A stretch of 64,000 nucleotides of DNA from Chitinophaga rupis (GCF_900109685.1 NZ_FOBB01000002.1:221653-285652), one strand, 5' to 3'; numbered from the stretch's first letter, positions 18,214-27,843 are shown. Notes: generated by a model from the letters alone, not told the origin. Numbers and translations are program-made.

Positions 18214-20193
18214 TTAAGCTGCCGGAACCGGTTTCGTTTTATAAGTATGAATAATATTCTTCATCCTGATCAGCTCTGCTACGCTCCAGGCCTGTGCTAC
18301 GGCGCCACCGCCGTTATGGGGGTAATCACCGTCAAATACTTCCGGTATCGTATGCAGGCATCCTTCTTCCAGTACCGGCTCCATGCCTGCGTACAGCTCT
18401 TCCAGCATGGGCAGGGCAGCATCCCGGAACACTCTCAGGCAGGCTGTTGTAAAATGTGCCAGTAACCAGGGCCATACTGTTCCCTGGTGATAGGCGATAT
18501 CCCGTACCTGCTGGTTACCGCCGTAATGCCCGTGGTAACGCGGGTCTGAGGTTGATAACGTGCGCAGGCCGCGGCTGGTAAGCAGCTCGCTCACTACCTT
18601 TTCCATTACCTCTGCCTGCTGGTGCGCCGTAAGGGGAGAGTAGTACAATGACACTGCAAAAAGCTGGTTGGGTCTGATGGACCAGTCCTTAAACCCGTCC
18701 TGCACATGATCGGCCAGGTACCGTTTCTCATAATCCCAAAAGCAATGTGTAAAAGATGTTCTTATGAGGGGGGGATAAGGTCCCCACTCTTCTTCAAAGC
18801 TGCTATCACCTGCTTCATAAGCCAGCTCCAGGCAAAAGCAAATAGCATTGTACCAAAGCGCATTCAGCTCCACTGCTTTACCATTGCGGGGTGTTACCGG
18901 CCCGCCGTCCACAACGGCATCCATCCATGTTAATGCATCGCCGGTTCTGCCTGCATTTAACAGGCCGTCAACATCCATTTTAATATCATAATGAGTGCCT
19001 TTGCTGTAATGCTGCAGTATGGATGTTAGCTCCCGGTGATAAGTATGCCATACTTCTTCGGGGCTTTCATAGCCATAATGCACATATTGCTGTAAGGCCC
19101 ATATCAGCCACAGGGAGGCATCTGCGGTATTATACATAATATGCCCGCCGCTATCGGTATTAGGCAGCAGCCCGTCTTTAAGACCGGACAATAACGTATT
19201 CAGCACCTGGATGAACGCTGGCGCGTTGTCGGTAAGCAGTGTAAGGCCTGGCAGCGATATGCAGGTATCCCGGCCCCAGGTTCCGAACCAGTAGTAACCA
19301 GCTTTGATGCAGGCCGTATCGCCCTTATGGATAATGAACTGGGCGGCCGCATTTTTAAGATGGTCTTCCATGGTGTGCGGCTTCTTTTTTTCAATTACCT
19401 GCGTATTAAATGCCGTATCATAACCGGCGGGGTCTGTGCCTTCCAGGCCGGCGCCGAATATAATGGACTGGCCGGGAAGAAGGCTAAGCTCAAAATATCC
19501 CGGTGTGTACAGATCCTCATGAAAGTCATATCCTCTTTGTGCCTCTTCCTCGTATTCATAATGGTAATACCAGTCCGGTGTATGTGTAAACGTTACCGGC
19601 CCGGATAGCTGCAGGTAAAGGGTGCTGTAGCATTCATATGGTTGTACGGCAATACCGTTTTCCAGTGGAATGATCTGCTGGTTTACCTGTTCATTATGCC
19701 GGGTAAGCGCGTGTACATTCCTGAAGGCCAGCATCGGCAGCAGGCACAGGGTAACTTCCGCAGGCGCATCCAGCAGGGTATAACGGATCAGCAGGGTATT
19801 GGTCTGACCGTCAAAAAGCAGCTCCTTTTTAAGGACGGCATTTCCGAACTCGTAGATCCAGGAGGGGAATGGGCTTGCAGAAAATGCGGTGATATACCGG
19901 TATCCTTCCGGGTAGTATACCCCGGTATAACGATGTGTGCTTAAACGCCAGGCGGTATCTTCACTCAGCACCTTTTCATCCAGTGAAGAAAGCAGCACAT
20001 GCATCTCGTCGCTGTCCGGCATTGCCGGTGCAGCCAGCAGACCGTGATATTTGCGCGTATTGCAGCCGCAAATAGTAGCAGCGCTGTAAGCGCCGTAACC
20101 GGAGGTTTGCAGGAATTCCTTGCTGATGGCGGATTCCGGACTGCTCATTAAACCTTCGCCGGCCTGTTTAAGTGGGGGAAATGCGGTAAGCAT
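18214..20193 (-). CDS. Glycogen debranching enzyme (amylo-alpha-1,6-glucosidase family)
   Basis: The 659-residue protein has the bacterial/archaeal GDE layout: an N-terminal beta-rich domain starting with T-S-G-Y-G-A-Y-S, whose later segment gives T-R-K-Y-H-G-L-L. A C-terminal (alpha/alpha)6 catalytic domain follows, with F-G-T-W-G-R-D-T-C-I-S-L-P-G (about 305-318), a G-K-A-V-E-L-N-A-L-W-Y-N motif and Y-H-Q-G-T-V-W-P-W. It hydrolyses alpha-1,6 branches left by phosphorylase. It is the first gene of the glycogen operon and is transcribed from the operators at 20281-20347. Confidence 0.92.
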   Translation of the reverse strand: MLTAFPPLKQAGEGLMSSPESAISKEFLQTSGYGAYSAATICGCNTRKYHGLLAAPAMPDSDEMHVLLSSLDEKVLSEDTAWRLSTHRYTGVYYPEGYRYITAFSASPFPSWIYEFGNAVLKKELLFDGQTNTLLIRYTLLDAPAEVTLCLLPMLAFRNVHALTRHNEQVNQQIIPLENGIAVQPYECYSTLYLQLSGPVTFTHTPDWYYHYEYEEEAQRGYDFHEDLYTPGYFELSLLPGQSIIFGAGLEGTDPAGYDTAFNTQVIEKKKPHTMEDHLKNAAAQFIIHKGDTACIKAGYYWFGTWGRDTCISLPGLTLLTDNAPAFIQVLNTLLSGLKDGLLPNTDSGGHIMYNTADASLWLIWALQQYVHYGYESPEEVWHTYHRELTSILQHYSKGTHYDIKMDVDGLLNAGRTGDALTWMDAVVDGGPVTPRNGKAVELNALWYNAICFCLELAYEAGDSSFEEEWGPYPPLIRTSFTHCFWDYEKRYLADHVQDGFKDWSIRPNQLFAVSLYYSPLTAHQQAEVMEKVVSELLTSRGLRTLSTSDPRYHGHYGGNQQVRDIAYHQGTVWPWLLAHFTTACLRVFRDAALPMLEELYAGMEPVLEEGCLHTIPEVFDGDYPHNGGGAVAQAWSVAELIRMKNIIHTYKTKPVPAA

Positions 20194-20280
20194 AAATGTA
20201 TGTTTATGAAGCCATGATCAATTGGGTGTTTACATCCACGCTTTCATTTCATAATTCATTCATTACATCCTGTTTCAGCT

Positions 20281-20347
20281 CAAATTTAACGCTATCTATA
20301 CCTGTGCGGCAATGACCTTCATTAGCCGGGTGAATGACGTGCATCAA
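20281..20347 (-). promoter_or_regulatory. Paired FNR-like operators plus -7 box for the glycogen operon
   Basis: Read on the minus strand, the distal site is 20334-20347 (TTGATGCACGTCAT). The proximal site is 20312-20325 (CTAATGAAGGTCAT), with a degenerate left half and conserved GTCAT. Starts are 22 bp apart. A perfect Bacteroidota -7 box (TAAATTTG) occupies 20281-20288 on the minus strand. The glycogen debranching gene begins about 85 nt further on. Confidence 0.65.
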
Positions 20348-20380
20348 CCTCCTCATTGTCAGTTAAGGAAAAAAGCCTGT

Positions 20381-20446
20381 CTGATAACGATCATTGCTGC
20401 GCGTGAGCACGGTCATTCTTTAGGCTTATATCAACATATAATTTAG
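20381..20446 (+). promoter_or_regulatory. Paired FNR-like operators plus -7 box for the usp-protease-ATPase operon
   Basis: Both sites are perfect TGA-N6-TCA: 20381-20394 (CTGATAACGATCAT) and 20403-20416 (GTGAGCACGGTCAT), 22 bp apart. The -7 box TATAATTTAG (20437-20446) begins 21 nt after the inner site. The implied transcription start near 20452 excludes the in-frame start codon at 20448 and supports the ATG at 20475. Confidence 0.72.
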
Positions 20447-20474
20447 TGTGCAATCTTACCTCAAAACCTATTTT

Positions 20475-21305
20475 ATGGAAAAGATCTTATATGTTACAGA
20501 TGCCGTGCAGCTAAATATAAAATGCCTTGATTTTGCCTGTTTCCTGTGTAATCTCACCCATTCCAGGCTTACCGGCGTTTTTCTCGAAAACCTGGAATAT
20601 GAAGCCCGTTCCAGGAAAGCATTACAGGCGGCGGCTGTCGGTACCCGCCTGTACGGAAAAACCAGGAAGGAAGTAAAAGAGATCTATTGCGAGGATAACA
20701 TACAGCATTTCAAAGAAGCTTGTGAGGTCAGGGATGTATGTTGTAATGTGCATCACGACAGGGGCGTACCCATTCTGGAAGTAATGGCAGAAAGCCGTTA
20801 TGCCGATCTTATTATAATAGATGCCAACACCTCTTTTACAGAGGAGAGGGAAGGAGCGCCCACCGGTTTTGTCAGGGATGTGCTGAAACAATCTGAATGC
20901 CCGGTGGTAATAGCACCGGAAAGCTTTGAAGCTATAGAGGAGATCATTTTTACCTACGATAACAGCCGTTCCGCTGCATTCGCCATCCGGCAATTCACCC
21001 AGCTGTTCCCGGAATTGCGCGACCGTAAGGTCACCATCGTGAGCGTAATGCCCCCCGGCAGATCAACCCTCGACAAGTATAAGCTGAAAGAATGGTTAAA
21101 AGATCATTATGACGATATAGCATTTGAGATCATAGAGGACCGCCGCGCCCGCACCCGGTTATTGGAATACCTGCTGGAGAAAAATAATGCTTTTGTAGTG
21201 ATGGGCGCTTATGGCCGCAGCCTGCCGTCCAACATTTTTTCACCCAGCCACGGGCGGCCGGTAGTGGGTACCCTATCACATCCTGTTTTTATTGCACACA
21301 ATTAA
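20475..21305 (+). CDS. Tandem-domain universal stress protein
   Basis: The ATG at 20475 is chosen because the predicted -7 box ends at 20446, which places transcription start downstream of the longer frame's start at 20448. The resulting protein of about 276 residues has two UspA-like domains: MEKILYVTDAVQLN at the front, A-E-S-R-Y-A-D-L-I-I-I-D and P-V-V-I-A-P-E at the end of domain one, and G-A-Y-G-R-S-L-P-S before the terminal PVFIAHN. It heads an operon with the site-2 protease, another universal stress protein and the P-type ATPase. Confidence 0.9.
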   Translation: MEKILYVTDAVQLNIKCLDFACFLCNLTHSRLTGVFLENLEYEARSRKALQAAAVGTRLYGKTRKEVKEIYCEDNIQHFKEACEVRDVCCNVHHDRGVPILEVMAESRYADLIIIDANTSFTEEREGAPTGFVRDVLKQSECPVVIAPESFEAIEEIIFTYDNSRSAAFAIRQFTQLFPELRDRKVTIVSVMPPGRSTLDKYKLKEWLKDHYDDIAFEIIEDRRARTRLLEYLLEKNNAFVVMGAYGRSLPSNIFSPSHGRPVVGTLSHPVFIAHN

Positions 21306-21314
21306 TTACCGGCC

Positions 21315-22463
21315 ATGGCAAACAAAACAAGCATCATGAAAAAGATCAAATTACTAACTGTGCTGGGGGTACGTGTAAATATACACTGGACCTTCCTGCT
21401 GCTGATTGCCTGGATACTGATCATGCAGGCGGTAAGCCGTGCCAGCATGGAGCAAACCATATGGGCATTGGTGGCCATAAGCAGCATATTTGCCTGCGTG
21501 GTGCTGCATGAGCTGGGCCACGCGCTGACCGCTTCCTATTATCATATAAAAACAAGGGATATTACCCTGTACCCGATTGGCGGTATAGCCACTATGGAAA
21601 AGCTGCCGTCAAAACCGCCGGAAGAAATTATTATCAGCCTGGCAGGCCCGCTGGTAAACCTGGTGATAGCGGCCGTGCTGCTGCCCTTTATACCGGATTA
21701 TGTACCCTTCTGGAAAACTGCAGGTGTGATCGATAATGTGCAGGCCGGCAATTTCGTGTTATACCTGCACAGCATTAACATGATCCTGGCATTGTTTAAC
21801 CTGATCCCCGCTTTTCCCATGGATGGCGGCCGGGTATTGAGAGGCATACTGGGCCTGTTCCTGCATGATGATAGCCCAACATACATTGCAATATTAACCG
21901 GCCGTATTATAGCAACGTTATTTATTCTCATAGGCTTATTTTCCTTTAACCTGATACTGCCTGTAATAGGATTGCTGATCGTGTTTGCGGATGCGGGAGA
22001 GGAGCAGCTGGTATACCTGCGCACCGCGGTTAAAGGTATACGCTTAAAGGAGCTGGCGGTGCGCGACTATGCCACTTTGCAGGATGACCTTACCATACAG
22101 GAGGTGGCTGAGGAATGGCTGCCCGCACACTATCAGTACTTTGCCATAACCGGCAAACACGGGCTTGTGGGAGTAATAACCCGGAGTGTATTATTGCAGG
22201 CGCTTGCAGCCGGAAGGTATAACGAGGCTATTGGAACCCTGGTAAGCCAATCCCCGGAAATATTAGCGGGGGAGCGCACCGGTGACAGCATTATTGATAA
22301 GCTGTTACTGCAGAATAATGCAGTTTATCCCGTACTGTCTGATAACCAGCTGGCCGGAGTACTTAGCCTGGATAGCATTATTGAGTACCTGCTGATCCAT
22401 GATACACAAAAAAAATCGCAGGGGCACAGGGCTTCTGTAACAAGATTGCTGCACCAGGCATAA
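21315..22463 (+). CDS. Site-2 protease (M50) with C-terminal CBS region
   Basis: The 382-residue membrane metalloprotease has the zinc motif H-E-L-G-H at about 67-71 within a transmembrane helix. It also has the second motif N-L-I-P-A-F-P-M-D-G-G (about 157-167), whose Asp is the third ligand, and several other hydrophobic helices. Residues after about 240 form a CBS-pair-like regulatory region. The layout matches the Rv2625c/Rip3-type intramembrane proteases, which cut membrane-bound substrates. An in-frame ATG at 21336 is an alternative start. The gene starts 10 nt after the upstream stress gene. Confidence 0.9.
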   Translation: MANKTSIMKKIKLLTVLGVRVNIHWTFLLLIAWILIMQAVSRASMEQTIWALVAISSIFACVVLHELGHALTASYYHIKTRDITLYPIGGIATMEKLPSKPPEEIIISLAGPLVNLVIAAVLLPFIPDYVPFWKTAGVIDNVQAGNFVLYLHSINMILALFNLIPAFPMDGGRVLRGILGLFLHDDSPTYIAILTGRIIATLFILIGLFSFNLILPVIGLLIVFADAGEEQLVYLRTAVKGIRLKELAVRDYATLQDDLTIQEVAEEWLPAHYQYFAITGKHGLVGVITRSVLLQALAAGRYNEAIGTLVSQSPEILAGERTGDSIIDKLLLQNNAVYPVLSDNQLAGVLSLDSIIEYLLIHDTQKKSQGHRASVTRLLHQA

Positions 22464-22513
22464 AACACCATCTTATCCCGCACTTATTATAAAGACATTT
22501 AAAAAATAAGATC

Positions 22514-23335
22514 ATGAAAAAAATACTGCTTGCCTTTGATGACGGACATTATTCAAACGGAGCTTTTGAATTTGCCCGCAGGCTGAACGAAATTGAACCC
22601 ATATTATTAACCGGTGTTTTTTTGCCGCAGGTTGACTTTACCGGCGCCCTTAATTATGCCAACGGCGGCGCAGGTACGTTTCTGCCGATTATAGAAGACT
22701 ATTACCCTGACATTATAGCACGGCAGGTGAAGATGTTTGAAGAAGCCTGTGTACGCCACCAGATAGAGTTCCGTGTACATAAAGATCATTTGGATTTTGC
22801 CATGCCGGAGCTCAGAAAAGAAACCCGTTTTGCCGACCTGCTTATACTGGGCAGCGAAAAGTTCTACAGCAATATAGGCGCCGAAATACCGAATGAATAT
22901 CTGCGCATGGCGCTGCATGAAGCTGAATGCCCGGTGATACTGGCTCCGGAGGACTTTAACTTCCCCGCATCAAATGTATTAGCTTACGACGGCAGCGCCG
23001 ATGCGGTATATGCCATTAAAAGCTTTAGCAGCTTATTCCCGGAACTATGCGGGAACAGCACCACCCTGGTATATTCTTCAAACAAATCAAACCCTGAGAT
23101 GCCGGACCTGCCGTATATCCAGGAGCTGGCCGCACGCCATTTTGCTGATCTTAACCTGGAAGTGCTGGCTGCTGATCCCGGAAAATATTTTGAAACCTGG
23201 TTAAATGAGATCAAAGATCCCATATTGGTATGCGGTTCATTTGGCCGCTCCGGTATTTCCCGGACCTTTAAACAGAGCTTTGTAACGCAGGTTACCGGCA
23301 GCCATCGTTTACCGGTATTTATTACCCATCGCTAA
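22514..23335 (+). CDS. Tandem-domain universal stress protein
   Basis: The 273-residue protein has two UspA-like domains but belongs to a different subgroup from the genes at 2359 and 10184. It begins MKKILLAFDDGHYSNGAFEFARRLNE and closely resembles the gene at 35277, sharing F-E-F-A-R-R-L-N-E, E-T-R-F-A-x-L-L-I-x-G-S-E-K-F and the G-S-F-G-R-S loop. Its intact C-terminus ends PVFITHR. It lies 50 nt after the site-2 protease and 7 nt before the P-type ATPase, in one operon. Confidence 0.9.
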   Translation: MKKILLAFDDGHYSNGAFEFARRLNEIEPILLTGVFLPQVDFTGALNYANGGAGTFLPIIEDYYPDIIARQVKMFEEACVRHQIEFRVHKDHLDFAMPELRKETRFADLLILGSEKFYSNIGAEIPNEYLRMALHEAECPVILAPEDFNFPASNVLAYDGSADAVYAIKSFSSLFPELCGNSTTLVYSSNKSNPEMPDLPYIQELAARHFADLNLEVLAADPGKYFETWLNEIKDPILVCGSFGRSGISRTFKQSFVTQVTGSHRLPVFITHR

Positions 23336-23341
23336 GATATT

Positions 23342-25915
23342 ATGAAATGGCACCGGTTAGGTATAAACGAAATACAGGAATTGCTGGATACCAGCCCCCA
23401 GGGCTTAAGTACAGCAGATGCGGAGGAAAGGTTATTACAAGGCGGCCCCAATGAGCTGCAGGAAGGTAAAAGAAAAAGCATAGCCGGCGTACTGCTGGCC
23501 CAGTTCAAAGACCTGATGATATTGATCCTGCTGGCTGCTGCGGTGATCTCCGGTATTATGGGTGACCTTACAGATACAATTATCATTCTTATCATTGTAC
23601 TGCTGAATGCCCTTATTGGTTTTATACAGGAATACCGCGCGGAAAAAGCCATGCAGGCATTAAAGAAAATGGCGGTTGCGCAGGCCAGGGTATTACGCGA
23701 CGGCGTAAGCACCTGGCTTGCTGCAGCGGAGCTGGTACCGGGCGATGTAGTTTTCCTGGAAGCCGGTAACGCGGTACCGGCGGACCTGCGCATTATTGAA
23801 TCCTTCAACCTCACCATTGAAGAAGCGGTGCTCACCGGCGAATCACATGCTATACAGAAAACCGGGCTTTCGCTGGATGAAGCGGATCCGCCGCTGGGCG
23901 ATAAAAAGAATATGGCTTTTAAAGGTACGCTTGTAACATACGGCCGTGGCACCGGGATGGTGGTAGCCACCGGTATGCAAACGGAGCTGGGCCGCATTGC
24001 ATCGATGCTGCGGGAGGAAGAAACGCTTACCCCCCTGCAGCAGCGGATGGCTTCCTTTGGAAAACATCTGTCAGTACTGGTGCTGTTCCTTTGTTTTATT
24101 TTTTTTATAGCCGGTTACCTGCGTGGTGAGGACGTGATGAAAATGATACTCACCAGCATTTCCCTGGCTGTTGCGGCTATTCCCGAAGCATTACCGGCAG
24201 TTATTACTATTTCCCTGGCAACATCCGCCAAAAGGCTGGTACGTTTTAATACCCTTATAAGAAAGCTGCCTGCCGTAGAATCATTGGGCGCAGTAACGTA
24301 TATCTGCACGGATAAAACAGGCACCCTCACACTTAATAAAATGCATGTGGAGGAAGTATTTGTAAACGGCCGGTTGTACGGGCATACACAGCTTCCCTTA
24401 CTTGCACAGGAGCCTGCCGGCAGGTTGTTGCTGGAAGCTTTTGTGCTGAACAATGATGCGGCGCCCGATAAAGGGGAAAATATCCGGGGCGACAGCACGG
24501 AAGTAGCGTTGCTGGAGGCCGCCATAGCGCAGGATATACACCCTGCGGCCGGACCACGGCTGGCAGAAATAGCCTTTGATGCCGGACGCAAATTAATGAC
24601 CACTTTTCACGCATATAACGGCCATTATATTGCCTTCACCAAAGGTGCGCCGGATGTATTGCTGCAGCATTGCATTGATGCAGATACAGCTGCCATTGCT
24701 GAACAGGTGGATACCATGGCTGCCGGCGGGCGCCGGGTATTGGGTTTTGCCTGCCGGTATTGGGATACAGTACCCACAGATCCTGTGAGCGAAGTACATG
24801 AGCGCGGTTTGCAGTTCCTGGGGCTGGCCGGTATTATAGATCCGCCGCGGGAAGAGGTGCTGCAGGCCGTAGCACAGTGCAAGGCAGCAGGCATTATACC
24901 GGTTATTATTACCGGCGATCATCCGCTCACTGCCAGGAATATCGCACAACGCATAGGCATTTTAACCAGTGAGCATGACCTGGTGATCACCGGTGGGGAG
25001 CTGGCTGCTATGAATGAAGACACTTTTGCGGCACAGGTAGAGCATATAAGGGTATATGCCCGGGTATCGCCGGAGCAAAAGCTGCAGATCGTAAAAGCGC
25101 TGCAGCATAAGGGGCATTATGTAGCCATGACCGGCGATGGTGTAAACGATGCGCCATCCCTGAAACGCGCCAATATTGGCATAGCCATGGGTATTACCGG
25201 TACCGATGTGGCAAAGGAAGCGGCGAACATGATATTGCTGGATGATAATTTTTCCACTATTGTAAAAGCGGTGCGGGAGGGCAGAAGGATCTATGACAAC
25301 ATCCTTAAGTTCATCAAATACCTGATGACCTCCAACTCCGGCGAATTATGGACCTTGCTGTTAGGCCCGTTCATAGGGCTGCCGGTGGCTTTGCTGCCCA
25401 GTCATATCTTATGGATTAACCTGGTAACTGATGGTTTGCCTGCCATTTGCCTTTCGTTTGAAAAAGCAGAAAAAGATATTATGAACAGGCCACCGCGCCC
25501 CCCGGGAGAAACTGTTTTTAGCCAGGGCAGGGGCCTGCATATGATCTGGGTGGGTATGCTGATGGCGGGCGTTACGCTGGCTGCACAAAGCTGGGCTATC
25601 AGGAACGGGCTGCACTGGCAAACCATTGTGCTGAATGTATTATGCCTTAGCCAGATGGGCCATGTGCTGGCCATACGCTCGGAAAAACAATCCCTTTTCC
25701 GCACCGGCCTCCTTTCAAATAAGCAGCTTACAGGCGCTGTAATAATGGTGCTGCTGTTGCAGGTGGCCATTACCTATATCCCGTTCCTGCAGTCGGTTTT
25801 TCACACGCAGGCACTTTCCCTGGCGGAGTTTGTTATTACCGGCCTGCTTTCTTCGGTGGTATTTATTGCGGTGGAAATTGGAAAGGTGGTTTCAGGAAGA
25901 AAGATCCGCGTTTAG
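23342..25915 (+). CDS. P-type cation-transporting ATPase, Ca2+ (P2A-like)
   Basis: The 857-residue protein has all P-type ATPase landmarks: the A-domain T-G-E-S (about 167-170), the phosphorylation site C-T-D-K-T-G-T-L-T (about 322-330), the K-G-A-P-D nucleotide-domain motif and the hinge M-T-G-D-G-V-N-D-A-P. A P-E-A-L-P helix motif in the membrane domain is typical of calcium pumps. The N-terminal cation-ATPase domain and about ten membrane helices are also visible. It pumps Ca2+ or a related cation outwards. It has the same type of context as CtpF in the mycobacterial dormancy regulon. The stop overlaps the convergent alcohol dehydrogenase stop by 4 nt. Confidence 0.92.
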   Translation: MKWHRLGINEIQELLDTSPQGLSTADAEERLLQGGPNELQEGKRKSIAGVLLAQFKDLMILILLAAAVISGIMGDLTDTIIILIIVLLNALIGFIQEYRAEKAMQALKKMAVAQARVLRDGVSTWLAAAELVPGDVVFLEAGNAVPADLRIIESFNLTIEEAVLTGESHAIQKTGLSLDEADPPLGDKKNMAFKGTLVTYGRGTGMVVATGMQTELGRIASMLREEETLTPLQQRMASFGKHLSVLVLFLCFIFFIAGYLRGEDVMKMILTSISLAVAAIPEALPAVITISLATSAKRLVRFNTLIRKLPAVESLGAVTYICTDKTGTLTLNKMHVEEVFVNGRLYGHTQLPLLAQEPAGRLLLEAFVLNNDAAPDKGENIRGDSTEVALLEAAIAQDIHPAAGPRLAEIAFDAGRKLMTTFHAYNGHYIAFTKGAPDVLLQHCIDADTAAIAEQVDTMAAGGRRVLGFACRYWDTVPTDPVSEVHERGLQFLGLAGIIDPPREEVLQAVAQCKAAGIIPVIITGDHPLTARNIAQRIGILTSEHDLVITGGELAAMNEDTFAAQVEHIRVYARVSPEQKLQIVKALQHKGHYVAMTGDGVNDAPSLKRANIGIAMGITGTDVAKEAANMILLDDNFSTIVKAVREGRRIYDNILKFIKYLMTSNSGELWTLLLGPFIGLPVALLPSHILWINLVTDGLPAICLSFEKAEKDIMNRPPRPPGETVFSQGRGLHMIWVGMLMAGVTLAAQSWAIRNGLHWQTIVLNVLCLSQMGHVLAIRSEKQSLFRTGLLSNKQLTGAVIMVLLLQVAITYIPFLQSVFHTQALSLAEFVITGLLSSVVFIAVEIGKVVSGRKIRV

Positions 25916-26919
25916 ATCTGACCCGGCATTACCAGCACTGCGGCGCCCTCGAATGCGCCTTTCCGCAGCTGATCCAGCGCTTCATTTGCCTGGTGCAGCT
26001 CAAACATTTTAGTGGTGGTTTTTACCGGTACTTTACCGGCAATGTCCAGTAACCGGGTACCATCTTCCCGCGTAAGATTTGCTACCGAACAAATACTGCG
26101 TTCCTCCCACAGTATGCTGTACGGAAAGGAGGGTATATCGCTCATATGAATACCTCCGCAAACTACCTGCCCGCCTTTATCGGTTGCTGCCAGCGCCTGT
26201 GGCACCAGGCTACCGTCCGGCGCAAAAATAATAGCGGCATCCAGCGGCTGCGGAGGCATTTGTAAGGAATCACCGGCCCATATTGCGCCGGTTTCTTTTG
26301 CAAATTGTTGTCCTTTCAGATCACCTTCCCGGGTAAAGGCATAGATCTTTTTTCCCTCGTATGCCGCCACCTGCGTAATAATATGCGCCGCCGCTCCAAA
26401 ACCGTAGATACCAATGTGCTGCGCTGCCGGGTGTATCATCCGGTAGGAGCGGTAGCCGATCAATCCCGCACATAATAAAGGCGCTCCAGAGGCATTGCCA
26501 TACCGCTCCGGCAGTGGAAAGCAATACTGCTCCCAGGCTACAGTATGGGTAGCATAGCCGCCGTTGATAGTATAACCGGTAAAGCCGGCCTGCTCACACA
26601 GATTCTCCCTGCCGCTGCGGCAATATTTACAGGTGTTGCAGGTATAGCCCAGCCAGGGTATACCCACTAAGGCGCCCGGTTGCAGCTTAGCGCCAGGGCC
26701 ACCGCTTATAACAACACCGATGATCTCATGACCCGGTATTAACGGCAGCTTGGGATGCGCCAGCTCACCGTCTATAATATGCAGATCTGTACGGCATACG
26801 CCGCAGGCAATTACTTTTACCAGTACCTGTCCCTCTGCCGGAACAGGAAGCGGCAGGTTCCGGAGCACCAGGGGCTGCCCGGGCCCCTCCATAACCATTG
26901 CCAGCATTAATGAAGACAT
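25912..26919 (-). CDS. Zinc-dependent alcohol dehydrogenase
   Basis: The 335-residue medium-chain dehydrogenase has the catalytic zinc ligand motif C-G-V-C-R-T-D-L-H (about 37-45), G-H-E-I-I-G (about 63-68), and the structural-zinc cluster C-x2-C-x2-C-x7-C in the phrase CNTCKYCRSGRENLC. A nucleotide-binding fold (IGIYGFGAAAH) has the GxGxxA-type glycine pattern. It belongs to the AdhA-type family and probably oxidises or reduces short alcohols with NAD(H), for example as a fermentative step. It ends in a 4-nt tail-to-tail overlap with the P-type ATPase gene and has its own paired operators. Confidence 0.9.
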   Translation of the reverse strand: MSSLMLAMVMEGPGQPLVLRNLPLPVPAEGQVLVKVIACGVCRTDLHIIDGELAHPKLPLIPGHEIIGVVISGGPGAKLQPGALVGIPWLGYTCNTCKYCRSGRENLCEQAGFTGYTINGGYATHTVAWEQYCFPLPERYGNASGAPLLCAGLIGYRSYRMIHPAAQHIGIYGFGAAAHIITQVAAYEGKKIYAFTREGDLKGQQFAKETGAIWAGDSLQMPPQPLDAAIIFAPDGSLVPQALAATDKGGQVVCGGIHMSDIPSFPYSILWEERSICSVANLTREDGTRLLDIAGKVPVKTTTKMFELHQANEALDQLRKGAFEGAAVLVMPGQI

Positions 26920-26955
26920 GTGCGTTTAAGATTACGGTGATATAATACAATCCCT

Positions 26956-27022
26956 CTAAAGTTACGTATAACAATTGCAGCAGGTAATGATCCGCATTAA
27001 TAACCAGGCTAACCATGATCAG
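26956..27022 (-). promoter_or_regulatory. Paired FNR-like operators plus -7 box for the alcohol dehydrogenase
   Basis: On the minus strand the distal site 27009-27022 reads CTGATCATGGTTAG and the proximal site 26987-27000 reads TTAATGCGGATCAT; each has one good half and one weak half. Starts are 22 bp apart. The -7 box TAACTTTAG lies at 26956-26964. The spacing, not the individual sites, is the main support. Confidence 0.5.
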
Positions 27023-27026
27023 CCGC

Positions 27027-27092
27027 ATGATCACAATCAATCTTTCAACTGGCGGCCGTCATTCATCCGGGGGCATAGCGGGTGTAATTTAG
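27027..27092 (+). promoter_or_regulatory. Paired FNR-like operators plus -7 box for the 27127 gene
   Basis: The distal site 27027-27040 (ATGATCACAATCAA) is a full TGA-N6-TCA. The proximal site 27049-27062 (CTGGCGGCCGTCAT) has TGG for TGA but keeps GTCAT. Starts are 22 bp apart. The -7 box TGTAATTTAG (27083-27092) begins 21 nt after the inner site. Upstream of it the minus-strand pair forms a divergent regulatory region with four sites. Confidence 0.62.
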
Positions 27093-27126
27093 TACTACAT
27101 CTTATTCACTTTAAATTCCTGAATGT

Positions 27127-27363
27127 ATGAAAAAGAATATGGGTACCACAGACCGTATCATCCGTATAGCCGCTGCGCTTGTTTTGGGCTATTTAGCCTA
27201 TTATAAAATTACTAATGCTAACCTGGTGCTGGTGCTTACTATTGTGAGCATTATACTTTTCATTACCGCGGCATTTGGAACCTGCCCCCTGTATACAATA
27301 CTGGGCATTCAAACCACACCCCGGAAACAGGATAATACCGTGGCCGGCCATCCAAAGCATTAA
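27127..27363 (+). CDS. DUF2892 (YgaP-like) small membrane protein
   Basis: The 78-residue protein has the typical start M-K-K-N-M-G-T-T-D-R-I-I-R-I and two hydrophobic helices (about 14-30 and 35-52), with a G-T-C-P-L-Y-T-I-L-G motif after the second. That matches the DUF2892 family, which often accompanies rhodanese and sulfur genes. The presence of persulfide and sulfur-transport genes further right in this locus is consistent with that. Its exact role is not known. Confidence 0.85.
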   Translation: MKKNMGTTDRIIRIAAALVLGYLAYYKITNANLVLVLTIVSIILFITAAFGTCPLYTILGIQTTPRKQDNTVAGHPKH

Positions 27364-27400
27364 TAACACCTTATAGCTTCACCGATTAAAATGCTGCAAT

Positions 27401-27808
27401 ATGTTACTGGAAATACGTGACGATAAAACCATTGCTATGCTGAAGAAAGATTTTTCCGGGCATTTCCCTTTCCTGAAACTGGAATTCTTTGATCAGCCTC
27501 ATCACCTGTCTGAAGGCTCGCCGGAAGGGCACAGGCTATCACAGCACAACCTGGTAGGCAATATCCGGAACCGCCATAACAAGGGCACACTGGAAATAAA
27601 TTCCCGGCATACGCCCTATTATATTGAAAAGCAGTTAAAGAATCGCTTCGGCTTATATGCGCAGGTATACCGGATTGAGGCAAATGGCTGGATACAAACC
27701 GCCGGCAGCGATCTGGTTACACTGAAAGAGCAGAATGAAGTAGCACGTTTGGCCATGGAAAGTAAACATGAGGATGCCTTTGACGATTTCCTGGAAAGCG
27801 AGTATTAG
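27401..27808 (+). CDS. Hypothetical soluble protein
   Basis: I do not recognise this 135-residue protein. It has no signal peptide or membrane segment. Its middle is rich in His, Asn and Arg (about 33-68) and the end is acidic (HEDAFDDFLESEY). It follows the DUF2892 gene by about 37 nt and precedes the SDR gene by about 35 nt on the same strand, so it is probably co-transcribed from the operators at 27027-27092. The ORF is coding-like and in an otherwise packed operon. Confidence 0.5.
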   Translation: MLLEIRDDKTIAMLKKDFSGHFPFLKLEFFDQPHHLSEGSPEGHRLSQHNLVGNIRNRHNKGTLEINSRHTPYYIEKQLKNRFGLYAQVYRIEANGWIQTAGSDLVTLKEQNEVARLAMESKHEDAFDDFLESEY

Positions 27809-27843
27809 GAGATATATTTTACCAGCTTATAAAATTTAAAAGT

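Noticed and set aside
17594..18217. Plus-strand open frame opposite the glycogen synthase N-terminus
   Set aside because: It lies entirely within the well supported synthase gene, has no motifs and is rich in Cys and His, as expected for an antisense frame.
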